DNA from: Mucilaginibacter gracilis
GTDB taxonomy: Bacteria; Bacteroidota; Bacteroidia; Sphingobacteriales; Sphingobacteriaceae
DNA length: 64,000 nt
NCBI RefSeq assembly: GCF_003633615.1
Contig: NZ_RBKU01000001.1
Coordinates: 4,154,001 to 4,218,000, forward strand
Direction: 5' to 3'
Shown here one piece after another: positions 34,970 through 44,128 of the stretch. Made by a program: the position numbers and the translations under genes. The first letter of the stretch is position 1. Each line of letters begins with the position of its first letter. The notes beneath the pieces are model-generated. The model worked only from the letters and a program-made list of their open reading frames with translations, searched no databases and was not told where the DNA came from.

Positions 34970-36982
34970 ATGAGTACAACAACAAAAAGCATTGAGGAAC
35001 AAGGTATTGATACCATTAGGGTATTATCTGCAGATGCAGTTCAGAAAGCAAACTCCGGACACCCGGGTACCGCTATGGCGCTTGCACCAATGGCGCACGT
35101 TTTATGGAAAGAGTTTTTAAACTACAACCCTAAAAACACACACTGGGCCAATCGCGATAGGTTTATTCTTTCTGCGGGCCATGCCTGTATATTGCAATAC
35201 AGCATTCTATATCTTACCGGTTACGATGTAAGTTTGGATGATATTAAAAATTTCCGCCAGATGAACAGCAAAACTGCTGGTCACCCGGAGTATGGTTTGT
35301 GCCCCGGCGTTGAAGTAACAACAGGCCCTTTAGGCGCAGGTTTTGCTAACGGAGTTGGTTTTGCAATAGCCCAAAAGTATTTGGCAGCAACTTACAACAA
35401 GCCAGATTTTGATCTTTTTGATTATCATATTTATACAATTTGCAGTGATGGCGATATGATGGAAGGTGTTTCTGCGGAAGCGGCTTCGTTAGCAGGGCAC
35501 CTGGAATTGGGTAACATGATTTACTTATACGATGATAACAAAATATCAATTGAAGGCAGCACAGATATTACCTTTAACGAAGATGTAAACAAACGTTTTG
35601 AAGCCTATGGCTGGCATGTGCAGTTTGTTGATGATGTTAACGATGTTCATGCCCTGCAATTAGCCATTACAAATGCTAAGGCCGAAAAGCAAAAACCATC
35701 ATTAATTCGCGTGCGTTCGTTAATAGCTTACGGTAGCCCAAATAAATCGGGTACTGCAGGTTCGCACGGTTCGCCACTGGGTGCCGACGAGATTAAATTG
35801 GTGAAAGAATTTTTTGGTTTTGATCCCGAAAAATCATTCGACGTAGATCCCGAAGTTTTAAAATACTACCACGAAATTGGTGCAAGGGGTGCTAAAACCG
35901 AAGAAAAATGGAATGCGTTATTTGCTGATTATAAAAAACAGTTCCCTGAACTTGCTGCCGAATACGAATTAGCTGCCAGCGGTAAACTTCCTGCCGATTG
36001 GTTAGAATCGTTACCAACCTTTAAAGCATCCGACCCGAAAATGGCAACCCGCCAGGCATCTGGTAAAGTATTAAACGCTATTGCGGGTAAAATACCGGGC
36101 CTAATTGGCGGTGCTGCCGATTTATCGCCTTCCACAGAAACAAACTTAAAATCGTTCGATTCGTTTACATCCGAGAATCGCGGTGGCCGTAACTTCCACT
36201 TCGGTATCCGTGAACACGCTATGGGTTCGGCTCTTAATGGTATGGCTTTAACGCCTGGCATTATCCCTTTTGGCGCAACCTTCCTGATGTTTAGCGAATA
36301 TATGCGCCCGCCTATCCGTTTGGCGGCCATTATGAAGATCCGTTCGATATTTGTTTACACACACGATAGTATTGGTTTGGGCGAAGACGGTACAACTCAC
36401 CAACCGGTTGAGCAATTGATATCGCTACGTTCTATCCCTAACATTACAGTAATTCGCCCGGCTGACGCTAACGAAACTGCTCAAGCCTGGAAAGTAGCTA
36501 TAGAGCATACTACCGGCCCGGTTGTATTGGTATTTACCCGCCAGGGATTACCAATTTTAGATCAGGATAAATACGGTAAAGCAACAGATTTGGTTAAAGG
36601 TGCATACGTACTTTCGCCGGCTGAAGGCGATGCCGAACTGATTTTGATTGGTACAGGCTCGGAAGTTGATTTGGCTATGAAAGCACAAGCCAAATTAAAA
36701 GAAGAAGGTATTGCTGCCACAGTGGTAAGTATGCCATCGTGGGAGTTGTTTGAAAAACAAAGTGCCGAATACAAAGAAAGCGTGTTGCCTAAAGCGTTAA
36801 AAAAACGTATCGCTATTGAAGCAGGTTCTTATTTGGGCTGGCATAAATACGTTACCGACGAAGGTGATACAGTAACCATGAATACTTTTGGCGAATCTGC
36901 CCCGGCAGAAGAGTTGAACAAACATTTCGGCTTCACAGTTGATAATGTAGTTGCTAAGGCTAAAGCAGTATTGGGGAAATAA
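34970..36982 (+). CDS. tkt: transketolase
   Basis: 670 residues, normal length. Thiamine-diphosphate motif: ICSDGDMMEGVSAEAASLAG with NKISIEG. Other conserved blocks are HPGTAMALAPMAHVLW, TTGPLGAGFANGVGFAIAQK, FGIREHAMGSALNGM and HDSIGLGEDGTTHQPVEQL. Catalyses two-carbon transfers between sugar phosphates (xylulose-5-P to ribose-5-P or erythrose-4-P). It lies in the cluster between the sugar kinase and rpiA; an imperfect inverted repeat (36987-37060) fills the gap to rpiA. Confidence 0.97.
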   Translation: MSTTTKSIEEQGIDTIRVLSADAVQKANSGHPGTAMALAPMAHVLWKEFLNYNPKNTHWANRDRFILSAGHACILQYSILYLTGYDVSLDDIKNFRQMNSKTAGHPEYGLCPGVEVTTGPLGAGFANGVGFAIAQKYLAATYNKPDFDLFDYHIYTICSDGDMMEGVSAEAASLAGHLELGNMIYLYDDNKISIEGSTDITFNEDVNKRFEAYGWHVQFVDDVNDVHALQLAITNAKAEKQKPSLIRVRSLIAYGSPNKSGTAGSHGSPLGADEIKLVKEFFGFDPEKSFDVDPEVLKYYHEIGARGAKTEEKWNALFADYKKQFPELAAEYELAASGKLPADWLESLPTFKASDPKMATRQASGKVLNAIAGKIPGLIGGAADLSPSTETNLKSFDSFTSENRGGRNFHFGIREHAMGSALNGMALTPGIIPFGATFLMFSEYMRPPIRLAAIMKIRSIFVYTHDSIGLGEDGTTHQPVEQLISLRSIPNITVIRPADANETAQAWKVAIEHTTGPVVLVFTRQGLPILDQDKYGKATDLVKGAYVLSPAEGDAELILIGTGSEVDLAMKAQAKLKEEGIAATVVSMPSWELFEKQSAEYKESVLPKALKKRIAIEAGSYLGWHKYVTDEGDTVTMNTFGESAPAEELNKHFGFTVDNVVAKAKAVLGK

Positions 36983-36986
36983 GCAA

Positions 36987-37060
36987 TGAGAATCAAGAAG
37001 CCAGAATCAGGAATTAGGACTTTTTGTCTTACTTCTTGATTCTTGGCTCTTACTTCTGAT
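36987..37060. repeat. imperfect inverted repeat between tkt and rpiA
   Basis: A segment beginning AGAATCAAGAAGCCAGAATC is answered downstream by CTTGATTCTTGGCTCTTACT, giving a gapped dyad of about 25-nt arms. It occupies most of the 83-bp intercistronic gap. Confidence 0.55.
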
Positions 37061-37065
37061 TAAAT

Positions 37066-37773
37066 ATGAACTGGGAAAGTAGCTTAATTAAAAACCTTGG
37101 CTGGAGTGCCGATATTATCAATATCGGCGGTAAGCAAAAGGTAGCAGCCCAAATTGCCGAAAAGGTTAAAGATGGCGATGTGTTAGGTATTGGCTCCGGT
37201 TCTACAGTTTATTTGGCGTTGCTTGCTATTGCCGACAGGATAAAAAACGAGAAACTCAACATTAAAGGTATACCAACTTCGTTGGAAATATCCATGTTTT
37301 GCAGCAAGTTGGGTATTCCGTTAACAACCCTGTTTGAAAACAAACCCGATTGGCTATTTGACGGTGCCGACGAAGTTGACCCTAACAAAAGCCTGATAAA
37401 AGGCAGGGGAGGGGCAATGTTTAAAGAAAAACTGCTGATAAGTTGCAGCCCGGTAAATTATATTATTGTGGATGAATCGAAAATAGTAGATAAACTGGGA
37501 ACTAATTTCCCGGTGCCTATCGAAATTTTTCCGCAATCGTTGTTGTACGTTGAGCAGGAGTTAAAGCAATTAGGCGCAACAAACATACTTTTAAGGCCCG
37601 CGAAGGGAAAAGACGGGCCGATAATTTCGGAAAACAATAACCTTATACTCGATTGCAAGTTTAATGATATTGACAGCAACATGGAAAAAAACATAAAGGG
37701 CATAACCGGCGTTATTGAAAGTGGGCTTTTTATAGGTTACAACGTTAATATTTTAGAAGCCGAAAATAAATAG
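37066..37773 (+). CDS. rpiA: ribose-5-phosphate isomerase A
   Basis: 235 residues. RpiA motifs are clear: GDVLGIGSGSTVYLALLAI, WLFDGADEVDPNKSLIKGRG and GAMFKEKLLI, with catalytic Asp, Glu and Lys positions present. It interconverts ribose-5-phosphate and ribulose-5-phosphate. It has an N-terminal extension of about 20 residues (MNWESSLIKNLGWSADIINI) before the usual start; the ATG at 37066 is used because no better one lies downstream. Confidence 0.95.
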   Translation: MNWESSLIKNLGWSADIINIGGKQKVAAQIAEKVKDGDVLGIGSGSTVYLALLAIADRIKNEKLNIKGIPTSLEISMFCSKLGIPLTTLFENKPDWLFDGADEVDPNKSLIKGRGGAMFKEKLLISCSPVNYIIVDESKIVDKLGTNFPVPIEIFPQSLLYVEQELKQLGATNILLRPAKGKDGPIISENNNLILDCKFNDIDSNMEKNIKGITGVIESGLFIGYNVNILEAENK

Positions 37774-37851
37774 CCATTTTTACCATGCCATAGCGCAATA
37801 ATGATACTGCCATTATCAAACAAAAAATATTAATTCCCAACTTTAACTCAC

Positions 37852-37863
37852 AGATCGCGATCT
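37852..37863. repeat. 12-bp perfect palindrome before tal
   Basis: AGATCGCGATCT sits 33 bp upstream of the transaldolase start, inside the 122-bp gap after rpiA. It could be an operator or simple chance; no other copy was noticed. Confidence 0.3.
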
Positions 37864-37895
37864 ATTTAAAAACATTAAATTAAAAATAACCTACA

Positions 37896-38993
37896 ATGTC
37901 AACAAATAAAGTAAAACAGATACACAGTTTTGGCCAAAGTATATGGCTTGATTTTATAGACCGGGCAATCATTTCGACCGGGAAATTACAAAAACTGATA
38001 GACGAAGATGGAGTAAGAGGTGTAACATCAAACCCGGCCATTTTTGAAAAAGCGATAACCAGCAGTTCAGACTATGATGCGGATATTAAAGTATTAGCAG
38101 CAGACAGCACCAGCAACGAAGAATTGTTTTTTGGCCTGGCTGTAAAGGATATTCAAACAGCCTGCGATTTATTTAGCGGTATTTATAACGAAGAAGTTAA
38201 AGGTGCCGATGGCTATGTTAGCTTAGAAGTATCGCCGTTTTTAGCGTTAAAAACAGACGAAACTATTGCGCAAGCCTTAAAACTTTGGAAACAAGTTGAC
38301 CGCGAAAACGTAATGATTAAAATACCTGGAACGCAACCGGGTTTGGCCGCCATCCGCAAAGCAATTAGCGAAGGTTTAAATATTAACGTTACCCTATTGT
38401 TTGGTTTGCCACGCTACGAAGCTGTTGCCGAAGCTTATATTGCAGGTTTGGAAGACAGGTTGGCTGCCGGTAAAGCTATTGATAACATTTCGTCGGTAGC
38501 GAGTTTCTTTTTAAGCCGTATTGATGTTTTGGTTGACCCCATGTTAGATGAAAAAGGCTTAGGTGAGCTAAAAGGCGAAGTAGCTATTGCATCGGCTAAA
38601 AAGGCTTACGAAATTTATAAAAACGTGTTTAGTACCGAGCGTTGGGAAAAATTAGCTGCAGCCGGAGCAAAACCACAACGTTTATTATGGGCAAGTACAA
38701 GCAGCAAAAACCCTGCTTTTAAAGATACCAAGTATGTTGAGGCGCTTATTGGTAAAGACACTGTTGATACCGTTCCGTTAGAAACTATTGAGGCTTTCCG
38801 CGATCATGGTGTTGCTGCCGACGTTTTGGAAGATGGTTTAGATACTGCAACCGAAATATTGGAGAAAATAAAAGCTGCCGGTATTAATATTGACGAGATA
38901 ACGCAACAATTAGAAGATGAGGGTATTGATAAATTTAACAAACCTTTTGAAAAATTGCTGCAAGCCATTGAAGATCAAAAAACTAAAGTATAA
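37896..38993 (+). CDS. tal: transaldolase
   Basis: 365 residues, of the longer TalB/Tal-Pgi-type single-domain group. The catalytic Schiff-base Lys is in NVMIKIPGTQPGL, with RGVTSNPAIFEKAI near the start and LLWASTSSKNPAFKDTKYVE near the end. It transfers a dihydroxyacetone unit between fructose-6-P and erythrose-4-P. It is followed after 6 bp by an HAD gene with a TTG start. Confidence 0.95.
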   Translation: MSTNKVKQIHSFGQSIWLDFIDRAIISTGKLQKLIDEDGVRGVTSNPAIFEKAITSSSDYDADIKVLAADSTSNEELFFGLAVKDIQTACDLFSGIYNEEVKGADGYVSLEVSPFLALKTDETIAQALKLWKQVDRENVMIKIPGTQPGLAAIRKAISEGLNINVTLLFGLPRYEAVAEAYIAGLEDRLAAGKAIDNISSVASFFLSRIDVLVDPMLDEKGLGELKGEVAIASAKKAYEIYKNVFSTERWEKLAAAGAKPQRLLWASTSSKNPAFKDTKYVEALIGKDTVDTVPLETIEAFRDHGVAADVLEDGLDTATEILEKIKAAGINIDEITQQLEDEGIDKFNKPFEKLLQAIEDQKTKV

Positions 38994-38999
38994 AACGCT

Positions 39000-39620
39000 T
39001 TGAAACCTCAACCCATAAAAGTATTATTTTTTGATGTTGGCGGTATTTTGCTTACCAATGGCTGGGGGCACGAATCGCGCAAGGTGGCTGCCGAAAAATT
39101 TGGTTTGGATTATGCCGAGGTTAATGTGCTGCACAATTTTATATTTAATGTGTACGAAATTGGCAGCATAACTTTGGATGATTACCTTGATACCGTTATT
39201 TTTAACGAGCCAAGAGATTTTACAAGGGAAGATTTTAAACAGTTTATTTACGCCCAATCGGTTGAGCTGCCAAATATGCTGGCCTGGTTAAAAGAATGGA
39301 AAAAAACATGCGGTTTCCGCATCATCTCCATCAATAACGAGGGCAAGGAGTTAAACGATTACCGGGTTGAAAAATTCAGGCTTCACGAGTGTTTTGATGC
39401 TTTTATATCATCATGCGAGGTAAAGATGCGAAAACCTGATCCGGGTATATTTAAACTTGCCATGGGTATTGCACAGGTATCCGAAAAGCAATGCGTTTAC
39501 TTTGACGATAGGGTAATGTTTGTTACCACGGCGCAAAAACTTGGCATACAGGCTTATCAGTACACCGATTTTGAAAAAACTAAGGCGATACTTGAGAGAT
39601 TGAAAAAGGAAAACGATTAA
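39000..39620 (+). CDS. HAD-superfamily hydrolase
   Basis: 206 residues read from a TTG start at 39000, the only plausible one: the protein begins MKPQPIKVLFFDVGGILLTN, with the nucleophile Asp12 in FFDVGG. The second acidic motif is YFDDRVMF near residue 166 and the basic residue is in EVKMRKPDPG. The active site is DVG rather than DxD, as in the subclass of HAD-IA phosphatases with a Gly at the second position. Substrate unknown; a sugar-phosphate phosphatase or housekeeping role would fit the cluster. It lies 6 bp after tal and 145 bp before gnd. Confidence 0.8.
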   Translation: MKPQPIKVLFFDVGGILLTNGWGHESRKVAAEKFGLDYAEVNVLHNFIFNVYEIGSITLDDYLDTVIFNEPRDFTREDFKQFIYAQSVELPNMLAWLKEWKKTCGFRIISINNEGKELNDYRVEKFRLHECFDAFISSCEVKMRKPDPGIFKLAMGIAQVSEKQCVYFDDRVMFVTTAQKLGIQAYQYTDFEKTKAILERLKKEND

Positions 39621-39626
39621 ACAAAC

Positions 39627-39723
39627 GCGTCATTGCGAGGTACGAAGCAATCTCTACATATGCAGAGCCGTTAAGCAGGTTTCTCTGTACAGAATAGAGA
39701 TTGCCTCGTACCTAGCAACGATG
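39627..39723. repeat. REP-like palindromic element (copy 1)
   Basis: The arm starting at 39628 (CGTCATTGCGAGGTACGAAG...) is the inverse of the arm ending near 39722 (...CCTCGTACCTAGCAACGATG), each about 28 nt, around a roughly 38-nt centre. A related copy is at 55144-55231. Confidence 0.75.
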
Positions 39724-39765
39724 GTGGTGAAATAAACTCAATAACCAATAAACTCGACTATAATA

Positions 39766-41181
39766 ATGAGTACGAACGATAAATACGATTTTGGAATGAT
39801 AGGGCTGGGCACAATGGGCCGGAACCTGTTATTAAATATGGCCGACCACGGTGTTGCCGGTGCCGGTTTTGATAAGGATGCCACCAAAGGTGCGCAACTT
39901 GAAAAAGAAGGTACAGGCAAAAAAGTGAAAGGCTTTAGCGAAGTTGAACCTTTTGTTGCCAGTTTAAATAGCCCTAAAGCTATTATGATGCTGGTACCGG
40001 CAGGTAAAATTGTTGATGAGGTTATTGAAGAGCTATTACCGTTTTTAGCCAAAGGTGATATACTGATTGATGGCGGCAACTCGCACTTTACTGATACCAA
40101 CCGCAGGGTTGACTATCTGGAAAGTAAGGGCTTCCACTTTTTTGGAATGGGCGTTTCTGGTGGCGAGGAAGGTGCGCGCAAGGGCCCGAGCATGATGCCG
40201 GGTGGCGATAAGGAAGCTTACAACGTAATGAAACCCATACTGGAATCCATAGCCGCTAAGGTTGATGGGGCGCCATGTGTTACTTACATTGGCCCCGGAG
40301 CATCAGGCCATTTTGTTAAGATGGTGCATAACGGCATTGAGTACGCTTTGATGCAATTAATTGCCGAAACCTACGAAATTTTGCGTAACGGCTTAAAACT
40401 AAGCGATACCGAAATACATGGTGTGTTTGAGAAATGGAACGAAGGCCGTTTACAATCGTTTTTGATTGAAATAACCCGTGATATTTTTACTTACAAAGCC
40501 GAAGGTACCGACCATTTATTGGTAAACGATATTAAGGACGAAGCCCGCGCCAAAGGGACAGGTAAGTGGACATCGCAAGAAGCCATGAACTTGGAAACTC
40601 CAATTCCATCGGTTGATTCGGCAGTTTCTATGCGCGATTTGTCTAAATACAAATCATTACGTACCACAGCCTCCCAATTGTATGGCCATAGCGATGCACT
40701 GGCAGTTGATAAAGATGCATTTTTGGCGGTGCTTGAAGAAGCTTACTTTTTTAGTATGATTATTACGTACTCGCAGGGTATGCACATGTTATCTAAGGCC
40801 TCAACAGAATACAAGTACGAATTAAAACTTAACGAGATAGCTAAAATTTGGAGAGGTGGCTGCATTATCCGTTCTACCTTCTTAGAGCAAATTTATAATG
40901 CTTACAGCAAAGATACCAACCTTGAGCATTTACTTTTAGACGGCGATGTTAAAGATTTGGTTTTGGGCGCTTTGCCTGGTGCGCGTAATGTTATTGCAAC
41001 TGCTGTAAGTGCAGGTATTGCCGTTCCGGCTTACGCGGCATCATTGAGTTATTTTGATAACTTCCGCACTAAAGATATGCCATCAAACTTAACACAGGCC
41101 CAACGTGATTATTTTGGAGCGCACACCTATGCCTTAATTGGCAAAGAGGGCGTTTTCCATACGCAATGGATGCCTAAATAA
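39766..41181 (+). CDS. gnd: 6-phosphogluconate dehydrogenase, decarboxylating
   Basis: 471 residues, standard length. The N-terminal Rossmann domain has GLGTMGRNL. GGNSHFTDTNRR and GVSGGEEGARKGPSMMPGG form the substrate site, and VKMVHNGIEYALMQL carries the catalytic Lys. C-terminal GALPGARNVI and HTQW complete it. Converts 6-phosphogluconate to ribulose-5-phosphate with NADP+ reduction and CO2 release. An inverted repeat lies between it and zwf. Confidence 0.97.
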   Translation: MSTNDKYDFGMIGLGTMGRNLLLNMADHGVAGAGFDKDATKGAQLEKEGTGKKVKGFSEVEPFVASLNSPKAIMMLVPAGKIVDEVIEELLPFLAKGDILIDGGNSHFTDTNRRVDYLESKGFHFFGMGVSGGEEGARKGPSMMPGGDKEAYNVMKPILESIAAKVDGAPCVTYIGPGASGHFVKMVHNGIEYALMQLIAETYEILRNGLKLSDTEIHGVFEKWNEGRLQSFLIEITRDIFTYKAEGTDHLLVNDIKDEARAKGTGKWTSQEAMNLETPIPSVDSAVSMRDLSKYKSLRTTASQLYGHSDALAVDKDAFLAVLEEAYFFSMIITYSQGMHMLSKASTEYKYELKLNEIAKIWRGGCIIRSTFLEQIYNAYSKDTNLEHLLLDGDVKDLVLGALPGARNVIATAVSAGIAVPAYAASLSYFDNFRTKDMPSNLTQAQRDYFGAHTYALIGKEGVFHTQWMPK

Positions 41182-41193
41182 ATTAGTGAATAG

Positions 41194-41264
41194 TTCATAG
41201 ATCGTGGTTTATGGCAGAAATAATGCAATGAGGTTTCTGCTCGCCATTAACTATGATCTATGAA
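41194..41264. repeat. imperfect inverted repeat between gnd and zwf
   Basis: The arm 41194-41220 (TTCATAGATCGTGGTTTATGG, then CAGAAA) is matched by 41234-41264 (TTTCTGCTCGCCATTAACTA, then TGATCTATGAA) around a 13-nt loop. It occupies most of the 100-bp gap and may act as a terminator or processing site. Confidence 0.65.
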
Positions 41265-41281
41265 TTTTTTAAACTATCAAA

Positions 41282-42799
41282 ATGAAAACCATCAAATCAC
41301 AACCTACCATATTCTTTATTTTTGGTGCAACCGGCGATTTAAGTTCGCGTAAACTGGCACCCGCATTATACAATTTGTTTTTAGACGGCTTTATGCCCGA
41401 GCAATTTGCCATTGTGGGCACGGGCCGTACCAAATTGAGCGACGAGGATTTTCAAACAAAAATTCACGATGGTATCAACAGCTTTTCGCGCAGCGGAAAA
41501 ACAAAAGACGCGCAGTGGAACGCTTTCTCTAAAAATGTAATGTACCAGGTGTCGGACGCTAACGATGCCGAAACCTATAAAGAATTTGGCGTCAAGATAA
41601 AAGAAAAGCGCGAGGAGTGGGGGCAGGAGCCGTATGTGATATACTATTTGGCCGTGTCGCCAAACTTTTTTCCTATCATATCAAGCAATATTGCTAAGGC
41701 TGGCTTGGCCGCTGATAAAGAGCGGGTACGTGTGGTGATTGAAAAACCATTTGGCCATGACCTTGAAACCGCACGCGATTTAAATTCGCTACTTGCGGGT
41801 TTGTATGATGAGAAGCAAATTTACCGTATTGACCATTACCTGGGTAAAGAAACCGTGCAGAACATTATGGCATTCCGCTTTGCAAATGCCATTTTAGAGC
41901 CGCTTTGGAACCGTAATTACATAGAACATGTGCAAATATCGGTAACCGAGCAATTGGGTATGGGCGAGCGTGGCGATTACTATGACGGTGCAGGTGCTAT
42001 GCGCGATATGATACAAAACCATATCCTCCAATTGCTTTGTTTGGTAGCAATGGAAGTGCCAATTAATTTTAGCGCCGACGAATTACGCAACCGCAAGGTG
42101 GAAGTTTTACGCGCCATGCGCCGCTTTACAGCCGACGATATACGCCACTCGGCAGTGCGCGGGCAATACGGTACTGGTTGGATTGAAGGGAAGCAAGTAC
42201 CCGGTTACCGCGAAGAGAATAAGGTTAACCCCGATTCGAACACCGAGACTTTTGCGGCTGTTAAGTTTTTTGTAGATAACTGGCGCTGGCAGGGTGTGCC
42301 TTTTTACGTGCGTACAGGTAAAAGGCTGCATCAATCGGCTTCGGTAATTACCATACAGTTTAAGGATGTTCCGCACTTTGTTTTTCCGTCCGAAGCAACC
42401 GAGAGCTGGCAGCAAAACCGGCTCATTATTAGCATACAGCCCGAAATGAGCATTCGTTTACAGGTGCAAGCTAAACGCCCGGGGTTAGATATGATACTGA
42501 ACGCCGTTGATATGGTGTTTGATTACAGCGGCACTTACGATGGCCAGGCACCCGAAGCTTATGAAACTTTATTGCTTGATACCATGCTGGGCGACCAAAC
42601 CCTGTTTATGCGCGGCGACCAGGTTGAAGCAGCCTGGGAACTGATAATGCCGATATTAAACGCATGGCAAACTAAAAAGAGCCTGAGTTTCCCTAATTAC
42701 GCGGCAGACTCGTGGGGGCCAGAAATTGCGGAAGCACTTATTGCCCGCGATGGTTTCCATTGGTTTACTTTGCCTTTAAATAACAGCAAAAAGAAGTAA
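41282..42799 (+). CDS. zwf: glucose-6-phosphate 1-dehydrogenase
   Basis: 505 residues, normal length. NADP-binding motif GATGDLSSRKLAPALYN and active-site RIDHYLGKETVQNIM (His and Lys), followed by GAGAMRDMIQNHILQLL and a C-terminal KRPGLDMILNAVDMVF region. It oxidises glucose-6-phosphate to 6-phosphogluconolactone, making NADPH. One bp separates its stop from the pgl start, so the two are coupled. Confidence 0.97.
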   Translation: MKTIKSQPTIFFIFGATGDLSSRKLAPALYNLFLDGFMPEQFAIVGTGRTKLSDEDFQTKIHDGINSFSRSGKTKDAQWNAFSKNVMYQVSDANDAETYKEFGVKIKEKREEWGQEPYVIYYLAVSPNFFPIISSNIAKAGLAADKERVRVVIEKPFGHDLETARDLNSLLAGLYDEKQIYRIDHYLGKETVQNIMAFRFANAILEPLWNRNYIEHVQISVTEQLGMGERGDYYDGAGAMRDMIQNHILQLLCLVAMEVPINFSADELRNRKVEVLRAMRRFTADDIRHSAVRGQYGTGWIEGKQVPGYREENKVNPDSNTETFAAVKFFVDNWRWQGVPFYVRTGKRLHQSASVITIQFKDVPHFVFPSEATESWQQNRLIISIQPEMSIRLQVQAKRPGLDMILNAVDMVFDYSGTYDGQAPEAYETLLLDTMLGDQTLFMRGDQVEAAWELIMPILNAWQTKKSLSFPNYAADSWGPEIAEALIARDGFHWFTLPLNNSKKK

Positions 42800-42800
42800 T

Positions 42801-43526
42801 ATGGCCACGCTGAATATTTTTAGTACTACCGACGAAGTTTTAACCGGGCTTGCTGATTTTTTTGTACAATCGGCAACGGAGGCTATTGCCGAGCGTGAAC
42901 GGTTTACCGTTGCCTTATCTGGCGGAAGCTCGCCAAAAAAATTGTATGAGCTTTTGGCTTCGGCAGCTTATAAGGAACAGGTTGAGTGGGATAAAGTTTA
43001 TTTCTTTTTTGGAGATGAGCGCAACGTGCCCGACACCAATCCCGATAGTAATGCGCTGATGGTAAAGAAGGCTTTATTTGACCCTTTAAACATTGCGCAA
43101 CAGCAAATATTTAAGGTAAACACCTTGCACAGTCCGGATGAGGCCGCAAAAGAATATGCCTATGATATTAAAGCCTTTTTTAATCACCAGGAGGTTGTTT
43201 TTGATTTGGTATTGCTTGGCTTGGGCGATAATTCACATACGGCATCGCTGTTTCCGCATACCGATATTTTACATGATATAAGTGCATCCGTTGAGCCGGT
43301 TTTTTTAGAAGATCAGCAGGTTTTCCGTATATCGTTTACGGCCTTGCTAATTAACCAGGCCAGGTATATTGCATTTTTAGTTTACGGGCAGGGCAAGGCC
43401 GAGGCCGTTCATCATGTACTTGAAGATGAGCGGAATATTGAAGAATATCCGGCTCAGTTGATTCGCACAGATGCCGATGTTCATTGGTTTTTAGATGAGC
43501 CAGCAGCATCGTTAATAAAAAAATAA
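42801..43526 (+). CDS. pgl: 6-phosphogluconolactonase
   Basis: 241 residues. NagB/Pgl fold: FTVALSGGSSPKKLYELL, YFFFGDERNVPDTNPDSN, and the active-site LLGLGDNSHTASLFPHTD, typical of Pgl rather than glucosamine-6-phosphate deaminase. Hydrolyses 6-phosphogluconolactone to 6-phosphogluconate, between Zwf and Gnd. It begins 1 bp after zwf. A perfect bidirectional terminator follows. Confidence 0.93.
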   Translation: MATLNIFSTTDEVLTGLADFFVQSATEAIAERERFTVALSGGSSPKKLYELLASAAYKEQVEWDKVYFFFGDERNVPDTNPDSNALMVKKALFDPLNIAQQQIFKVNTLHSPDEAAKEYAYDIKAFFNHQEVVFDLVLLGLGDNSHTASLFPHTDILHDISASVEPVFLEDQQVFRISFTALLINQARYIAFLVYGQGKAEAVHHVLEDERNIEEYPAQLIRTDADVHWFLDEPAASLIKK

Positions 43527-43541
43527 TCATTTTTCAATATC

Positions 43542-43575
43542 AACCAAAGCATCCTGAAAAAAGGATGCTTTGGTT
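43542..43575. terminator. bidirectional terminator after pgl
   Basis: The perfect 14-bp stem AACCAAAGCATCCT / AGGATGCTTTGGTT with a 6-nt loop (GAAAAA) lies between convergent genes ending at 43526 and 43592. Confidence 0.85.
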
Positions 43576-43591
43576 ATACAGATAATGCGCA

Positions 43592-44032
43592 TTAATCGGC
43601 AGGTAACAGTCGCGTAGTTATGCTAATGCGGTTCCAGGCGTTTATGGCAACTATGGCCATTATGATTTGTGCCAGGTAATGCTCGCTAAATAATTGCGCG
43701 GCGCGTTGGTAGGTTTCGTCGGATACGCGGTTGGTAATTAGCGTGACTTCTTCGGTAAGTGCCAAAATAGCTTCTTCTTCGGGAGTAAAATAGTTGGTGT
43801 CGTGCCAGGCGTTTAGGGCGTAAATACGTTGCTCGGTTTCACCTGCCTTGCGGGCATCTTTGGTGTGCATGTTTATGCAATAAGCACAACCATTAATTTG
43901 CGATGCCCTTATCCTTATTAATTCCTGGTGTGTTTTGGATAAGCCGGTTGTTTCGAGGTATTGCTCTAAACCAAGCATGGCTTTGTATGCGGCGGGTTCG
44001 GTTTTTAGGACGTTAATTCTGTTGCTCATCAT
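43592..44032 (-). CDS. carboxymuconolactone decarboxylase-family (AhpD-like) protein
   Basis: 146 residues, all helical. The CxxC redox motif is GCAYCINMHTKDA (Cys49, Cys52) with His56, the AhpD-like pattern, and a YALNAW segment follows. These proteins usually form hexamers and act as disulfide reductants or peroxidases; physiological role unclear. The start could be either Met in MMSNRINV. It is leftward, 96 bp from the thioesterase gene. Confidence 0.87.
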   Translation of the reverse strand: MMSNRINVLKTEPAAYKAMLGLEQYLETTGLSKTHQELIRIRASQINGCAYCINMHTKDARKAGETEQRIYALNAWHDTNYFTPEEEAILALTEEVTLITNRVSDETYQRAAQLFSEHYLAQIIMAIVAINAWNRISITTRLLPAD

Positions 44033-44128
44033 TTCTATATCTTTTTTGTTGATACAAAGTTGGGCAACAATGCAGTCACAAAAAATGAATCCTGATTAAG
44101 AAATTGCGCTACCCGAAAGTTAATACAA

